DNA of 32,434 nt from Candidatus Eisenbacteria bacterium (GCA_035712145.1 DASTBI010000232.1:1-32434), one strand, 5' to 3'. Numbered from the stretch's first letter, positions 22,313-30,204 are shown. Program-made: numbers and translations. The notes: a model not told the origin generated them from the sequence alone.

Positions 22313-22801
22313 ATGGACCAGGAGCAGAAGGTTCGGGCCGGGCTGAGCGAAGCCGAGATGAAGGACAATCTGGTGCGCCTGGCTTTTGGCGGGGAACCGC
22401 GGCGCCTGGAGGAATTCCTGGACGTGCTGAGGCGGGAGATTCCAGCCAACACCGCAGCCGTGATGCGCGGCAGCTCGGTCACCGGAAAGCGGTGGAACGA
22501 CGAGGCTCCGTTCGACGCCGAAGGCCCCAAGACCAGTGATCTCGATCTCACGCTGGTCGGAGGCGAGATCCTGGACTACTTCCATCCCGAGGGATTCTAT
22601 ATCGCCGGGATCCACTCGAAGCCGCTGAGCGACAAGGACCCGGACATCGCTCCCCGGCTCCTGCCGCTGCGCAGGCGCCTGATGGCCCTGGTCGGGCGTC
22701 CGGTGGATATTCAGGGCACACGCGACTGGGTGATGTTCGTCCGCGAATACCTGATGGGACAGCCCTACCTCACGCTCATCGGAAAGCTCGAACAGCCATG
22801 A
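22313..22801 (+). CDS. Nucleotidyltransferase-fold protein
   Basis: A 162-residue protein. Its core looks like a Pol-beta-type minimal nucleotidyltransferase: the GS motif MRGSSVTGKRW (51-61), then TSDLDLTLVGG with the metal-binding Asp76 and Asp78, and a possible third carboxylate Asp132 in PVDIQG. Before the core is a helical section (residues 1-48). Such enzymes transfer a nucleotide to protein, RNA or small molecules; the substrate is unknown. No HEPN partner typical of MNT toxin-antitoxin pairs is next to it; instead the stop overlaps the ATG of an EEP-family gene (ATGA at 22798-22801), so the two are co-translated. The start at 22313 has GGACGGA 2 nt upstream. An open frame extends upstream to 22079 but encodes basic, low-complexity sequence. 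Confidence 0.75.
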   Translation: MDQEQKVRAGLSEAEMKDNLVRLAFGGEPRRLEEFLDVLRREIPANTAAVMRGSSVTGKRWNDEAPFDAEGPKTSDLDLTLVGGEILDYFHPEGFYIAGIHSKPLSDKDPDIAPRLLPLRRRLMALVGRPVDIQGTRDWVMFVREYLMGQPYLTLIGKLEQP

Positions 22802-23556
22802 TGCTTCGACTCCTGAGTTACAACATCCGCTACGGCGGAACCGGACGCGAGGCGGCTCTGGCTTCGACCATCTCCTCGGTCTCTCCCGACGTCGTCATCT
22901 TCCAGGAAGCGACCCGGCCCGACGTGATCGCTCGCCTCGCCGACGCCACGGGCATGAAGCACTGGGGGGCGAAGCGGGGGCGCTCGGTGGGCTTCATGAG
23001 CCGCTTCGGGGTCAAGCAGCATGAATGGCGGCAGCCTCCGCCGAGCCGGCGCGCCTTTCTGGAGGTGGAGCTGGCCCCATCCGAAGCCGCAGGGATGGTC
23101 GTGCGCCTGTTCGGGATCCATCTGAGCGCGCTCCACAGCAACTGGACCGAGCGGATCCGGATGGCGGAGCTCAAAGCCATGCTCGACGAGATCGAGGAGT
23201 ACGACGGCGGGCTGAGTGTCGTGCTCGGGGACTTCAACACGCTGGCGCCGGGCGAGAAGCTCGACGTGAACCGGCTGCCTCCGCACTTGCGCATTCTGGC
23301 CTGGCTCGGCGGCCAGACCATCCGCTGGCAGACGATCCAGTCGATGCTCGACGCTCACTACGTGGATGCGTATCGATTCCTGCATCCGCTCGATCCCGGC
23401 CACACCTTCCCCACCTGGGACCCCCATCTCCGGCTCGACTACGCATTCCTGCCCGCTGCGGCCACCACACGCCTTTCGCGCTGCGAGGTCATCAACGGCG
23501 CGGCGGCATCGGCCGCCTCGGACCATCTGCCGCTGCTCGTGGAGTTCGAGGTCTAG
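22798..23556 (+). CDS. Endonuclease/exonuclease/phosphatase (EEP) family protein
   Basis: A 252-residue enzyme of the EEP superfamily (DNase I/AP endonuclease/phosphodiesterase type). Motifs: LLSYNIRYGG at the start (metal-ligand Asn8), PDVVIFQEATRP with the metal Glu, the FGIHLSALHS catalytic His, VVLGDFNT and the C-terminal SDHLPLLVEFEV. All conserved positions of an active Mg-dependent phosphodiester hydrolase are seen. There is no signal peptide, so it acts in the cytoplasm on a nucleic acid, lipid or nucleotide-modified substrate. Translational coupling (4-nt overlap) to the nucleotidyltransferase suggests that one adds and the other removes a nucleotide or phosphate group; that is inference. 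The stop is 5 nt from the stop of the convergent PAP2 gene. Confidence 0.9.
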   Translation: MMLRLLSYNIRYGGTGREAALASTISSVSPDVVIFQEATRPDVIARLADATGMKHWGAKRGRSVGFMSRFGVKQHEWRQPPPSRRAFLEVELAPSEAAGMVVRLFGIHLSALHSNWTERIRMAELKAMLDEIEEYDGGLSVVLGDFNTLAPGEKLDVNRLPPHLRILAWLGGQTIRWQTIQSMLDAHYVDAYRFLHPLDPGHTFPTWDPHLRLDYAFLPAAATTRLSRCEVINGAAASAASDHLPLLVEFEV

Positions 23557-23561
23557 CGACC

Positions 23562-24572
23562 TCAGTCGACCAGAGGACGCGTGGTCGAGCTGGACGCCGG
23601 CGCCGAGGCTGGCGGCGCTGCCGGGCGTGAAGGAGCGGGCGCCCGCTTCGCCTCGTCGTGCCGGCGCACGATGGCGCGGGCCACCGCGGTTCCGATCACC
23701 GCCCCCACGAAGATGTCCGAAGGCCAGTGCGAGAAGGAGTCCACGCGCTGGAGCGAGACGCTGGTCGCGATCGCGTAGTACAGGACGCGCAGCGGAATCG
23801 AGCGGGTGTGATGGGCGGCGACCGTCGCCACCTCGAAAACCACCGAGGCATGGCCCGAAGGGAACGAATCTCCCTTGCGGAAGGTGAACTCGCGCGGACC
23901 CTTCCCCGAACGGGGCCGTGAACGGCCGACCGCCCCTTCGAGAATGTTACGCACGATGCCGGCGATGAAGTGCGACTCCAGGACCTCCGCCGTCATCTCG
24001 GTCACGGGGTCCCAGCGCATGACGTAGCCGATCGTGAGCCCAGCGGCGTAGTACGGTGCCGTGCTGCCGATGTAGCCGAGCTTCTCGAGCGCGCGGCCCG
24101 GCTCGATCGCGGCGTGCAACACATCGTTCTCGGAATTCCTGTCTAAGGCATCGAGCACCTGCTGGTCCTGTGAGTAGAGGGCGCCCGCCACCGCCACGGT
24201 CCCGAGCGTCCACATGAGGTCCCCGCGGTTCATGTGGAAAGGAGCGGCGAAGACGGCGCGCGTGTCGGACGCGAGCACGCCAAGACCGCGGCCGATGTCG
24301 CGCGCCGGCTTGAGATCGCTGAATGCGCGGTGGCGCTCCGGAGTCACCACGGCAGGGGATTCGATCGCTTCGGGCACGCCCCAGGCGTCCACGACCGAGT
24401 CACTGGATGCGTAGGCGTCCACGGTGAGCACTTGCGAGAAGCGGCTGGCCAGGGGCAACGACGCCTCGGCGATGGCGAAGGCGGATGATGGAAGCAGCGC
24501 CGCCGCCAGCGCGAGGACGACGGCGCACGCACGATGACGCGCACGCTCCGCCACGAAACTCGGAAAGTCCAT
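23562..24572 (-). CDS. Exported PAP2-family phosphatase
   Basis: A 336-residue PAP2/vanadium-haloperoxidase-type phosphatase. A hydrophobic signal or anchor (about residues 13-33) is followed by a roughly 75-residue soluble part and then the membrane phosphatase core. Motif C1 is LEGAVGRSRP (211-220), where the usual first Lys of Kx6RP is Glu212. C2 is SFPSGHAS with PSGH 238-241. C3 is RVDSFSHWPSD with Arg276, the nucleophile His282 and Asp286. The core triad is intact; the Lys change may alter phosphate binding. Typical substrates are phosphatidic acid, undecaprenyl or lipid-A phosphates on the periplasmic side. The tail is rich in Ala, Pro and Ser. The ATG at 24572 is chosen for the signal, with a weak GGA before it; an upstream in-frame ATG would add 8 residues or more. 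Confidence 0.87.
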   Translation of the reverse strand: MDFPSFVAERARHRACAVVLALAAALLPSSAFAIAEASLPLASRFSQVLTVDAYASSDSVVDAWGVPEAIESPAVVTPERHRAFSDLKPARDIGRGLGVLASDTRAVFAAPFHMNRGDLMWTLGTVAVAGALYSQDQQVLDALDRNSENDVLHAAIEPGRALEKLGYIGSTAPYYAAGLTIGYVMRWDPVTEMTAEVLESHFIAGIVRNILEGAVGRSRPRSGKGPREFTFRKGDSFPSGHASVVFEVATVAAHHTRSIPLRVLYYAIATSVSLQRVDSFSHWPSDIFVGAVIGTAVARAIVRRHDEAKRAPAPSRPAAPPASAPASSSTTRPLVD

Positions 24573-24743
24573 GAGTCCGGGTTTCGCAAGGCACATGCCG
24601 CGCGGGCGCACGCCTAAGCCGCGGGATTCCAATGGTGAACCGCGCTGCCTCCGGCGCCCTGACGGTAATGCCTACACTTCGCGGCCCTTTGTTATGCTGG
24701 CTCCGTCCTTCCGCCACCGTCGTTACGCGAGGCCTTCGAGCGC

Positions 24744-26120
24744 ATGGCGAAGCCACCCCAGACGATCGTCGAGGCCGCGGGCCGCGAGGTCGTCATCACC
24801 AATCCCGACAAGATCTACTTTCCCAAGGCGGGCTACACCAAGCTCGACCTGGTGCGCTACTACGCCGCGGTGTCGGAAGGCGCGCTGCGCGGTATCGCCG
24901 GGCGCCCGATCGTGCTCAACCGATACGTGAATGGGATCGAATCCCAGGCCTTCTTCCAGAAGCGCGCGCCCGAGAAGCATCCGGAATGGATCGAGACGGT
25001 CGAGCTGCGCTTCCCGTCGGGCCGGACGGCGCGCGAGCTGGTGATCCGCGACAGCGCCCAGCTCCTATGGATCGCGAATCTCGGATGCATCGATCTCAAT
25101 CCCCATCCGGTGCGCGCGGATGATCTCGAGCATCCGGACGAGCTGCGCATCGATCTCGATCCAGGTCCTGGTGTGGCCTGGGACGACGTGAGGCAGGTCG
25201 CCCTCGTGGTGCGCGACGTGCTGGAGGAGACCGGGCTGGTGGGCTGGCCGAAGACGTCGGGCTCGCGCGGCATGCACGTGAACGTACGCATCGAACGGCG
25301 GTGGAGCTTCACGCAGGTGCGGCGCGCCGCTCTGGCGCTGGCGCGCGAAGTCGAGGGCCGCGCGCCCGAGCGCGCGACCAGCAAGTGGTGGAAAGAAGAG
25401 CGCCACGGCGTATTCCTCGACTACAACCAGAACGCCAAGGACCGCACCGTGGCTTCGGCCTGGTCGGTGCGGCCCACGGCCGACGCGCGGGTCTCCATGC
25501 CGCTCCACTGGGAGGAAGTGGCGGACGTGGATCCATCCGCCTTCACGCTGGCGACCGCGCCGCGACGATTCGCGGAGCGCGGCGACGCCGCGGAGAACAT
25601 CGACGACGCCGCGGGGTCCCTGGATGCCCTGCTCGCGCTCTCTGCCGCCCAGGAGTCGGAAGGCCTCGGCGACGCGCCATGGCCTCCGCATTACCGGAAG
25701 CAGGAAGGCGAAGCCCCGCGCGTGGCGCCCTCTCGCGCAAAGGGCGCGCGGAAGCCGTCTTCGAGCGAGGGAGGAAAGGGCAGCGGGCGGCGCCAACCGA
25801 AGCATCCGCTCATCACGGTGGCGAAAGCCGAGCACAAGGCGGAGGCCCTCGCGGGACTCGAGCGCTGGAAGACACGGCATCCTGAAGCCGCGGCGGCGCT
25901 GGCGGTGGACGACGTTCTGGTCGACGCGATGCGCGGCCGCTCGAGCACCTGGACCCGCATCCGGCTCAATCTGCGGCACGTCCCCGAAGAGCTCAGGCCC
26001 AAGGAAGAGGCGCCCGACCCCGATTACGATCCGTGGCGAGGCTTTCGGCCGACTCCGCGCCCTTTGGCCTCCGCGCGGCCGCGATCGTCGCGGCCGCCGA
26101 AGACACGCTCCAGCTCGTAG
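24744..26120 (+). CDS. ligD: LigD-type polymerase (primase-polymerase) protein
   Basis: A 458-residue protein. Residues about 14-310 match the LigD polymerase domain: VITNPDKIYFPKAGYTKLDLVRYY, then LNPHPVRADDLEHPDELRIDLDPG with the catalytic pair Asp137/Asp139, then TSGSRGMHVNVRI with His178, and DRTVASAWSVRPTADARVSMPLHWEEV. In non-homologous end joining this archaeo-eukaryotic-primase-type enzyme fills or extends breaks with ribonucleotides. It lacks the nuclease and ligase domains of full LigD; after a linker of Gly, Ser and Lys there is a further segment (ITVAKAEHKAEALAGLERWKTRHPEA...) common in stand-alone members. The last 32 codons overlap the convergent ligase gene. No Ku gene is in the window. 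The ribosome site is poor (CGAG). Confidence 0.92.
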   Translation: MAKPPQTIVEAAGREVVITNPDKIYFPKAGYTKLDLVRYYAAVSEGALRGIAGRPIVLNRYVNGIESQAFFQKRAPEKHPEWIETVELRFPSGRTARELVIRDSAQLLWIANLGCIDLNPHPVRADDLEHPDELRIDLDPGPGVAWDDVRQVALVVRDVLEETGLVGWPKTSGSRGMHVNVRIERRWSFTQVRRAALALAREVEGRAPERATSKWWKEERHGVFLDYNQNAKDRTVASAWSVRPTADARVSMPLHWEEVADVDPSAFTLATAPRRFAERGDAAENIDDAAGSLDALLALSAAQESEGLGDAPWPPHYRKQEGEAPRVAPSRAKGARKPSSSEGGKGSGRRQPKHPLITVAKAEHKAEALAGLERWKTRHPEAAAALAVDDVLVDAMRGRSSTWTRIRLNLRHVPEELRPKEEAPDPDYDPWRGFRPTPRPLASARPRSSRPPKTRSSS

Positions 26121-27172
26121 GGCGGCGTGACCTCGAGCTGATCGTAGCGGCACTCGCGGGGCTCCTTGTCGGGACGCCAGCGCACGAACTGCGCGGCGTG
26201 GCGGAAACGGCTTCCCTGCATGTGGTCGTAGGAGACCTCGCACACGCGCTCGGGACGCAGGGGCTCCCAGCTCAGGTCCTTGCCGCGATTCCATCGGCTG
26301 GTGGCGCCAGGCAGGCGCTGGCCTCGCGCGCTGGCCTGGAGCTGGGCTTCGGCCCAGCCGCGCCAGGGATGGCCCTCGAGCGCGCGTTCGCGGAGCGGAG
26401 CCAGCTCCTTCACCAGACGCTCGCGCACCACGTTCGAGAACGCGGCGGTCACGCCCACGTGGTGCAGGGTCCCGTCTTCATCGAAGAGCCCGAGCAACAG
26501 CGAGCCGACACGACGGCCTTCGCCGTTCTTGTGCCAGCGGAAGCCGGCCACCACGCAGTCCGCGGTGCGCTTGTGCTTGATCTTGATCATGGTGCGCTCG
26601 CCGGGCCGGTAGGGCTCGTCGAGGCGCTTGGCCATCACGCCGTCGAGACCGGCGCCTTCGAAGCGGCGGAACCAGTCCTCGGCGAGCGCGCGGTCACGCG
26701 TCACGGGCGACAGATGCAGCGGCGGCTCGGCGCGCCCGAGCGCCTGCTCGAGGCGCTGCCTGCGTTCGGCGAGCGGCGCGTCGCGAAGATCCTCGTCGCC
26801 GAGCGCGAGCAGGTCCCAGACCACGAACGAAGCGGGCATCTGCGACGCCAGCAGCCGGACGCGGGATTCGGCGGGATGGATCCGCAGCAGCAGCGCCTCG
26901 AAGTCGAGGCCCTCCTCCCCCACGATGACGACTTCACCGTCGATCACGCAGCGCTCGGGGAGCGCTTTCAGAAGAGGCTCGATCAGCTCCGGGAAGTAGC
27001 GGTTCATGGGCTTCTCGTCCCGGCTCTGCAACATGAGCTCGGCGCCATCACGGAACACCAGCGTGCGGAAGCCGTCCCACTTGGGCTCGAACTGCCAGCC
27101 CTCGCCTTCGGGCAGCGCGGGCGCCGGACTCGACAGCATCGGCGCGATGGGTGGAGGGAATGGCAAGCGCAT
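26024..27172 (-). CDS. ATP-dependent DNA ligase (LigD/LigC-type ligase domain)
   Basis: A 382-residue ligase with all nucleotidyltransferase motifs: motif I EPKWDGFR with the AMP-bound Lys31, RDEKPMNRYFPE (Arg), CVIDGEVVIV (Glu), FVVWDLLAL, GLDGVMAKR, and motif V IKIKHKRTADCVV, followed by the OB-fold domain ending around CEVSYDHMQGSRFRHAAQFVRW and PPYELERVF. It joins nicks and, with a LigD polymerase and Ku, seals double-strand breaks. It is encoded separately and convergently with the polymerase gene, overlapping it by 97 nt; the last 24 residues past PPYELERVF (basic, Arg/Gly-rich) are mostly within the overlap. Length agrees with single-domain LigC-type enzymes. The ATG at 27172 has a weak ribosome site. 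Confidence 0.94.
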   Translation of the reverse strand: MRLPFPPPIAPMLSSPAPALPEGEGWQFEPKWDGFRTLVFRDGAELMLQSRDEKPMNRYFPELIEPLLKALPERCVIDGEVVIVGEEGLDFEALLLRIHPAESRVRLLASQMPASFVVWDLLALGDEDLRDAPLAERRQRLEQALGRAEPPLHLSPVTRDRALAEDWFRRFEGAGLDGVMAKRLDEPYRPGERTMIKIKHKRTADCVVAGFRWHKNGEGRRVGSLLLGLFDEDGTLHHVGVTAAFSNVVRERLVKELAPLRERALEGHPWRGWAEAQLQASARGQRLPGATSRWNRGKDLSWEPLRPERVCEVSYDHMQGSRFRHAAQFVRWRPDKEPRECRYDQLEVTPPYELERVFGGRDDRGRAEAKGRGVGRKPRHGS

Positions 27173-27218
27173 GCGGACCTGATCCTAGACGATGCGACCG
27201 GCTGCGCGCCGCATTGGG

Positions 27219-27254
27219 AAAAAAAACGAACGGCACGCGGGGGGCGTGCCGTTC
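27219..27254 (-). terminator. Rho-independent terminator of the glycine-zipper gene
   Basis: GAACGGCACGC (27228-27238) and GCGTGCCGTTC (27244-27254) are perfect 11-bp arms around a 5-nt loop. On the minus strand the hairpin is followed by a run of eight Ts (27226-27219). It lies about 55 nt past the stop of the gene at 27308-28054. It also lies upstream of the ligase ATG at 27172, so it separates the two transcription units. Confidence 0.93.
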
Positions 27255-27307
27255 CCTTGACGAAGAGCGTTCCGGCGGCGTCTCCGCCGGAACGGTTCGT
27301 CGTGGCT

Positions 27308-28054
27308 CTAGGTACGGACCGTCACCGACGAGACGGTCGTGAAGTGCATCTCCTGTCCGGCCGCAATCGTCGCCTGGTAACCCTTCGAGGCCGCCACGGC
27401 CGCCGTGGCCGCGCCACCTCCCACCAGCGCTCCGATCACGGTGCTCTTGGTGTTGTGACCCACCGCCTGGCCGATCAGCGCGCCGGCCGCGGTGCCGCCA
27501 GCGATCGCGCCGACGTTGCGCTTCCGAGGCGAGCCCGCCACCACCGCCGCCGAGGATCCCCTCACGGTGTAGCGACGTCCGTCCACGGTGATCGACCGCA
27601 GCGCGAGCTGGAGCGTCGCACGGTCACCGCGCTCCGCGGGCCGTGCCACGGCCACCACGCCCTGGGCATGGCTTCCTGCCGGGATCACCTCACGGCCGTT
27701 GCGGTACACCGGCTCCGCCACCGTGCCGCTCCATGAATCACCGACGCTCGCGGTCTTCGTCGACAGCGCGCCATGCAGCGTCACGGAGATCGGCGTCCCC
27801 GCCGGAAGGTGGATGCCGCTCACGCTCGCCACCCTGGCCGTTCTGCGCACCGCGCGCCGTGCGGGCTGCTCCGGCCGATAAGTCGTCTGCGGCGTCAGAT
27901 TGCCGCTCGGCTGCTCGAGCACGGTCGAAACTGTCGGATCGTTCGCCGTCGATCCGGACTTCGCGTCCACCATTCGAGACGCGCCCCATCCGATGACGGC
28001 ACCCGTCACCATGATGGCGACGCCGGCCGCGAGGGCCTTCGATTTCGTCGTCAT
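27308..28054 (-). CDS. Glycine-zipper membrane protein of unknown function
   Basis: A 248-residue protein. Residues about 7-27 are a hydrophobic N-terminal segment (ALAAGVAIMVTGAVIGWGAS), either an anchor or a signal. Residues about 70-185 form a beta-rich domain (GIHLPAGTPISVTLHGAL, VGDSWSGTVAEPVY, REVIPAGSHAQGVVAVA). Residues about 186-225 are a glycine zipper (GAIAGGTAAGALIGQAVG...VIGALVGGGAATAAVAA), common in envelope proteins that pack or oligomerise within a membrane. The tail is a short strand region. Ribosome site GGAGG lies 7 nt before the ATG at 28054, and a strong terminator follows. It seems to be a single-gene transcription unit. Its precise role is unknown. Confidence 0.8.
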   Translation of the reverse strand: MTTKSKALAAGVAIMVTGAVIGWGASRMVDAKSGSTANDPTVSTVLEQPSGNLTPQTTYRPEQPARRAVRRTARVASVSGIHLPAGTPISVTLHGALSTKTASVGDSWSGTVAEPVYRNGREVIPAGSHAQGVVAVARPAERGDRATLQLALRSITVDGRRYTVRGSSAAVVAGSPRKRNVGAIAGGTAAGALIGQAVGHNTKSTVIGALVGGGAATAAVAASKGYQATIAAGQEMHFTTVSSVTVRT

Positions 28055-28258
28055 GGTTGCTCCTCCAGTTTCCCGTTCCGCGACGCGGACGCACCATGCG
28101 GCCAGTCCGGTTCGGGTTCTCCTGGGATACGCCGGCCTCCTCGCGGGATTCCAGGAAGGAGGGCATTCTGGCGTGTCCGTGTAGACGTGCGAGGAATGTC
28201 AGACCGGAGTCAGGACCTGGGAATACTTGGCGACCGTGAAGGTCCGGCCGCATCCGGC

Positions 28259-28600
28259 CTAGGTCCCGGCGGTCTCCCTGGCGGGCTTCGTCTTTCGTGT
28301 GATGAACATCACCGCCAGCGTCCACGACGGGAAGATGTCCACGAATGGCAGCAGCTCGGCGATGAAGGTCGGGAGGAACGCCAGGTGCCAACCCAGGCGG
28401 CGCACCATCACGAAGCCGACCACGATGTCGATGGCGTTGTTCAAGGGCGAGAGCCATCCGGCGCCGAGCAGAGGGAGCAGGCCGAGCTGCAGCACGTCGG
28501 CCGCGATCGCGATCATGAGCGCAGAGCGGCGGGCTTGCGGCGAGATGGTTCGCTCCGCCTTGCGCTGCGGCTCGATGGATGCCGATCCGGGAGAGTGCAT
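28259..28600 (-). CDS. Small membrane protein, unknown function
   Basis: A 113-residue protein with a basic, polar N-terminus (about residues 1-25) and two or three hydrophobic helices: SALMIAIAADVLQLGLLPLL, LNNAIDIVVGFVMVRRLGW and AFLPTFIAELLPFVDIFPSWTLAVMFI. A short charged tail ends it. Its ATG lies 2 nt after the stop of the RMD1-family gene, so the two are surely co-transcribed; the small protein may be a partner of that membrane protein. No family is recognised. A GC-rich hairpin follows the stop codon, with no T tract. Confidence 0.78.
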   Translation of the reverse strand: MHSPGSASIEPQRKAERTISPQARRSALMIAIAADVLQLGLLPLLGAGWLSPLNNAIDIVVGFVMVRRLGWHLAFLPTFIAELLPFVDIFPSWTLAVMFITRKTKPARETAGT

Positions 28601-28602
28601 GG

Positions 28603-29775
28603 TCAGCCGCCCAGCCAGGCCACGATCAGCTCGACCGCGATCAAGGCGATGATGATGATCTCCAGCGCCTCGCTGCGGCGTTCGACGGACTCGGCGTTGA
28701 GCATGCTATAGGCATCGCGGACGATCGACACCTTGCGATCGATGCCGCTGCGCCAGGTTCGGCCACGGAAGATCTCGAGCGCGGCCGCATAGATTCTCGC
28801 CAGGAACACGTCGTCGGTGACCTTGAGCGAGTTCTCCACTCGCTCGATCAGCTCGGTGGCATCCGCCACGCGGCTCTGCAGGGTGGCGAGCAGACGGCTG
28901 TAGCGCCGTCCAATCAGGTGGAAGGATCTGCGCGCCGCCGCGATCTCGCCATAGATACGGGGGATCTCCCCGTCCAGCACATGGTCGTAGAACCGCAGCT
29001 CCAGCAGCTGCGCGTTGGCGAACTCGAGCACGTACTCGACGTCGGTGTCCTCGGCGGAGGGCTCCACGACCAGGGCGCCGTTCCAGGCGAGGATGGCGAG
29101 ATCGTCGTCGAAGTACGCGTAGCGCGGCGACAGGAGCTCGCGCCGTGCGCTGGCCGCGAGCGCCCGCGACTCACCGAACAGCAGCGCCGCCGCCTGCTCA
29201 TCCGTGAGCGCCGCGGTGCCGAGCAGCCTGCCGTCCTCGTCCTGAAGACCGTCGAAACGAAAGATCGAGTAGTCCTCGACCACGCCGGAGTCTCCCGGCC
29301 GCTCGATGGCCGGACGGATACGCTCGATCAGCTGGTCGCGCCAGCGCTCGAAGCATGCAGTCCATTCGGCGCCCGAGCCGACCAGGGAGCCGAGCCGCGT
29401 CCACTCGCTCCACGAGCGTGGCGAGGACATCGAGATCCGGCCGCGGACCGACACCACGCCGAAGTCGAAGATGCGGGCCGAGCGTTCGACTTCGAGGACG
29501 TCCGTGCCGACCGGGATCGGCTCGCTCCCCAATCGAACCGTGACGGGCGGGTTGGGAATCTGGATCGCCTGCGCTTCGCCGCGCACCAGTCGCAGCCGCT
29601 CGGGAGCGTTGGCGGCGAGCAGCTCCGAGACGCGCTGGAGATCGATCTCGTAGCCGACGTCGTAGAGGCGATAGAAGAGGAGGTCGCCGCGCGCCCACAA
29701 AGCGCCGGCATCCGGTCCCGGCACCGGGACGCCGATCGGGGTCTCCTTCTGTCCGGTGTAGATGCCTCGTGACAC
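28603..29775 (-). CDS. RMD1/YagE-family (DUF155) membrane protein
   Basis: A 390-residue protein. It matches the RMD1/YagE (DUF155) layout: an N-terminal mixed domain, YSIFRFDG, then a middle helical part with VLEFANAQLLELRFYDHVLD, a long amphipathic helix region and the characteristic ending SVERRSEALEIIIIALIAVELIVAW, a single C-terminal transmembrane helix. Bacterial members are poorly understood; yeast RMD proteins affect sporulation and mitochondrial function. It starts with GTG at 29775, supported by GGAGG at 5-nt spacing. The gene at 29794-30105 lies 18 nt upstream and the small membrane protein 2 nt downstream, giving a likely three-gene operon. Confidence 0.87.
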   Translation of the reverse strand: MSRGIYTGQKETPIGVPVPGPDAGALWARGDLLFYRLYDVGYEIDLQRVSELLAANAPERLRLVRGEAQAIQIPNPPVTVRLGSEPIPVGTDVLEVERSARIFDFGVVSVRGRISMSSPRSWSEWTRLGSLVGSGAEWTACFERWRDQLIERIRPAIERPGDSGVVEDYSIFRFDGLQDEDGRLLGTAALTDEQAAALLFGESRALAASARRELLSPRYAYFDDDLAILAWNGALVVEPSAEDTDVEYVLEFANAQLLELRFYDHVLDGEIPRIYGEIAAARRSFHLIGRRYSRLLATLQSRVADATELIERVENSLKVTDDVFLARIYAAALEIFRGRTWRSGIDRKVSIVRDAYSMLNAESVERRSEALEIIIIALIAVELIVAWLGG

Positions 29776-29793
29776 GCGCGCCTCCAGCGCTCG

Positions 29794-30105
29794 CTAGGCC
29801 TCGATCTTGTAGATCTCCCGGCGCCCCCGCTCGACCAGGTCGTGATACCCCTGCATGATCTTGTCGAACTCCTTCAGGTCCTGCTCGCTCTGTCCCTTGC
29901 CGGACATCATGTCCTCGAAGGCCTGGAGCGTCGGGACTTCCATCTCGGCGACGAGCGTCCAGTACTGCTCGCCGCTGAGATCGGTGAGCACGCGCATCTT
30001 GCCCATGCCGGACTTCTCCATGATCTTCGACATCGCGGCGAACTTGTCGACCATCGGACGCACCTTGCCCGGCTTGCAGTACATGATCTCGCGGACCAGC
30101 AGCAT
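29794..30105 (-). CDS. Small dimeric alpha/beta-barrel (Dabb/NIPSNAP-like) protein
   Basis: A 103-residue soluble protein. It starts MLLVREIMYCKPGKVRPMVDKF, has MRVLTDLSGEQYWTLVAEMEVPTLQAFEDMM in the middle and ends EIYKIEA. The strand-helix-strand-strand-helix-strand order, with a KPGKxxxxV start, fits a ferredoxin-like dimeric barrel of the NIPSNAP or Dabb type. Such proteins range from monooxygenases to binding proteins; no catalytic residue stands out. The ATG at 30105 has AAGGAG 7 nt upstream. The frame continues 11 codons upstream, but there the ribosome site is absent. It is the first gene of the set leading to the RMD1-family protein. Confidence 0.75.
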   Translation of the reverse strand: MLLVREIMYCKPGKVRPMVDKFAAMSKIMEKSGMGKMRVLTDLSGEQYWTLVAEMEVPTLQAFEDMMSGKGQSEQDLKEFDKIMQGYHDLVERGRREIYKIEA

Positions 30106-30156
30106 GGGTGTTCTCCTTGCGTGGGATGGAGAATCCAATTCGAGGGGAGGGATTTG

Positions 30157-30185
30157 ACCGTAGCCCTCACGGAGCCGAGTCGCAA
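30157..30185 (-). promoter_or_regulatory. Candidate sigma-70 promoter of the Dabb-RMD1 set
   Basis: On the minus strand TTGCGA (30185-30180), a 17-bp spacer and TACGGT (30162-30157) resemble a -35/-10 pair. The transcript would start near 30150, 45 nt before the ATG at 30105. Both boxes differ from consensus (4/6 and 3/6). Confidence 0.35.
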
Positions 30186-30204
30186 GGGGACGGGCTCTTC
30201 CGAC

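Noticed and set aside
26033-27736. A 567-codon plus-strand frame opposite the ligase
   Set aside because: The ligase motifs are complete on the minus strand; this frame also runs through the rho-independent terminator and into the antisense of the next gene.
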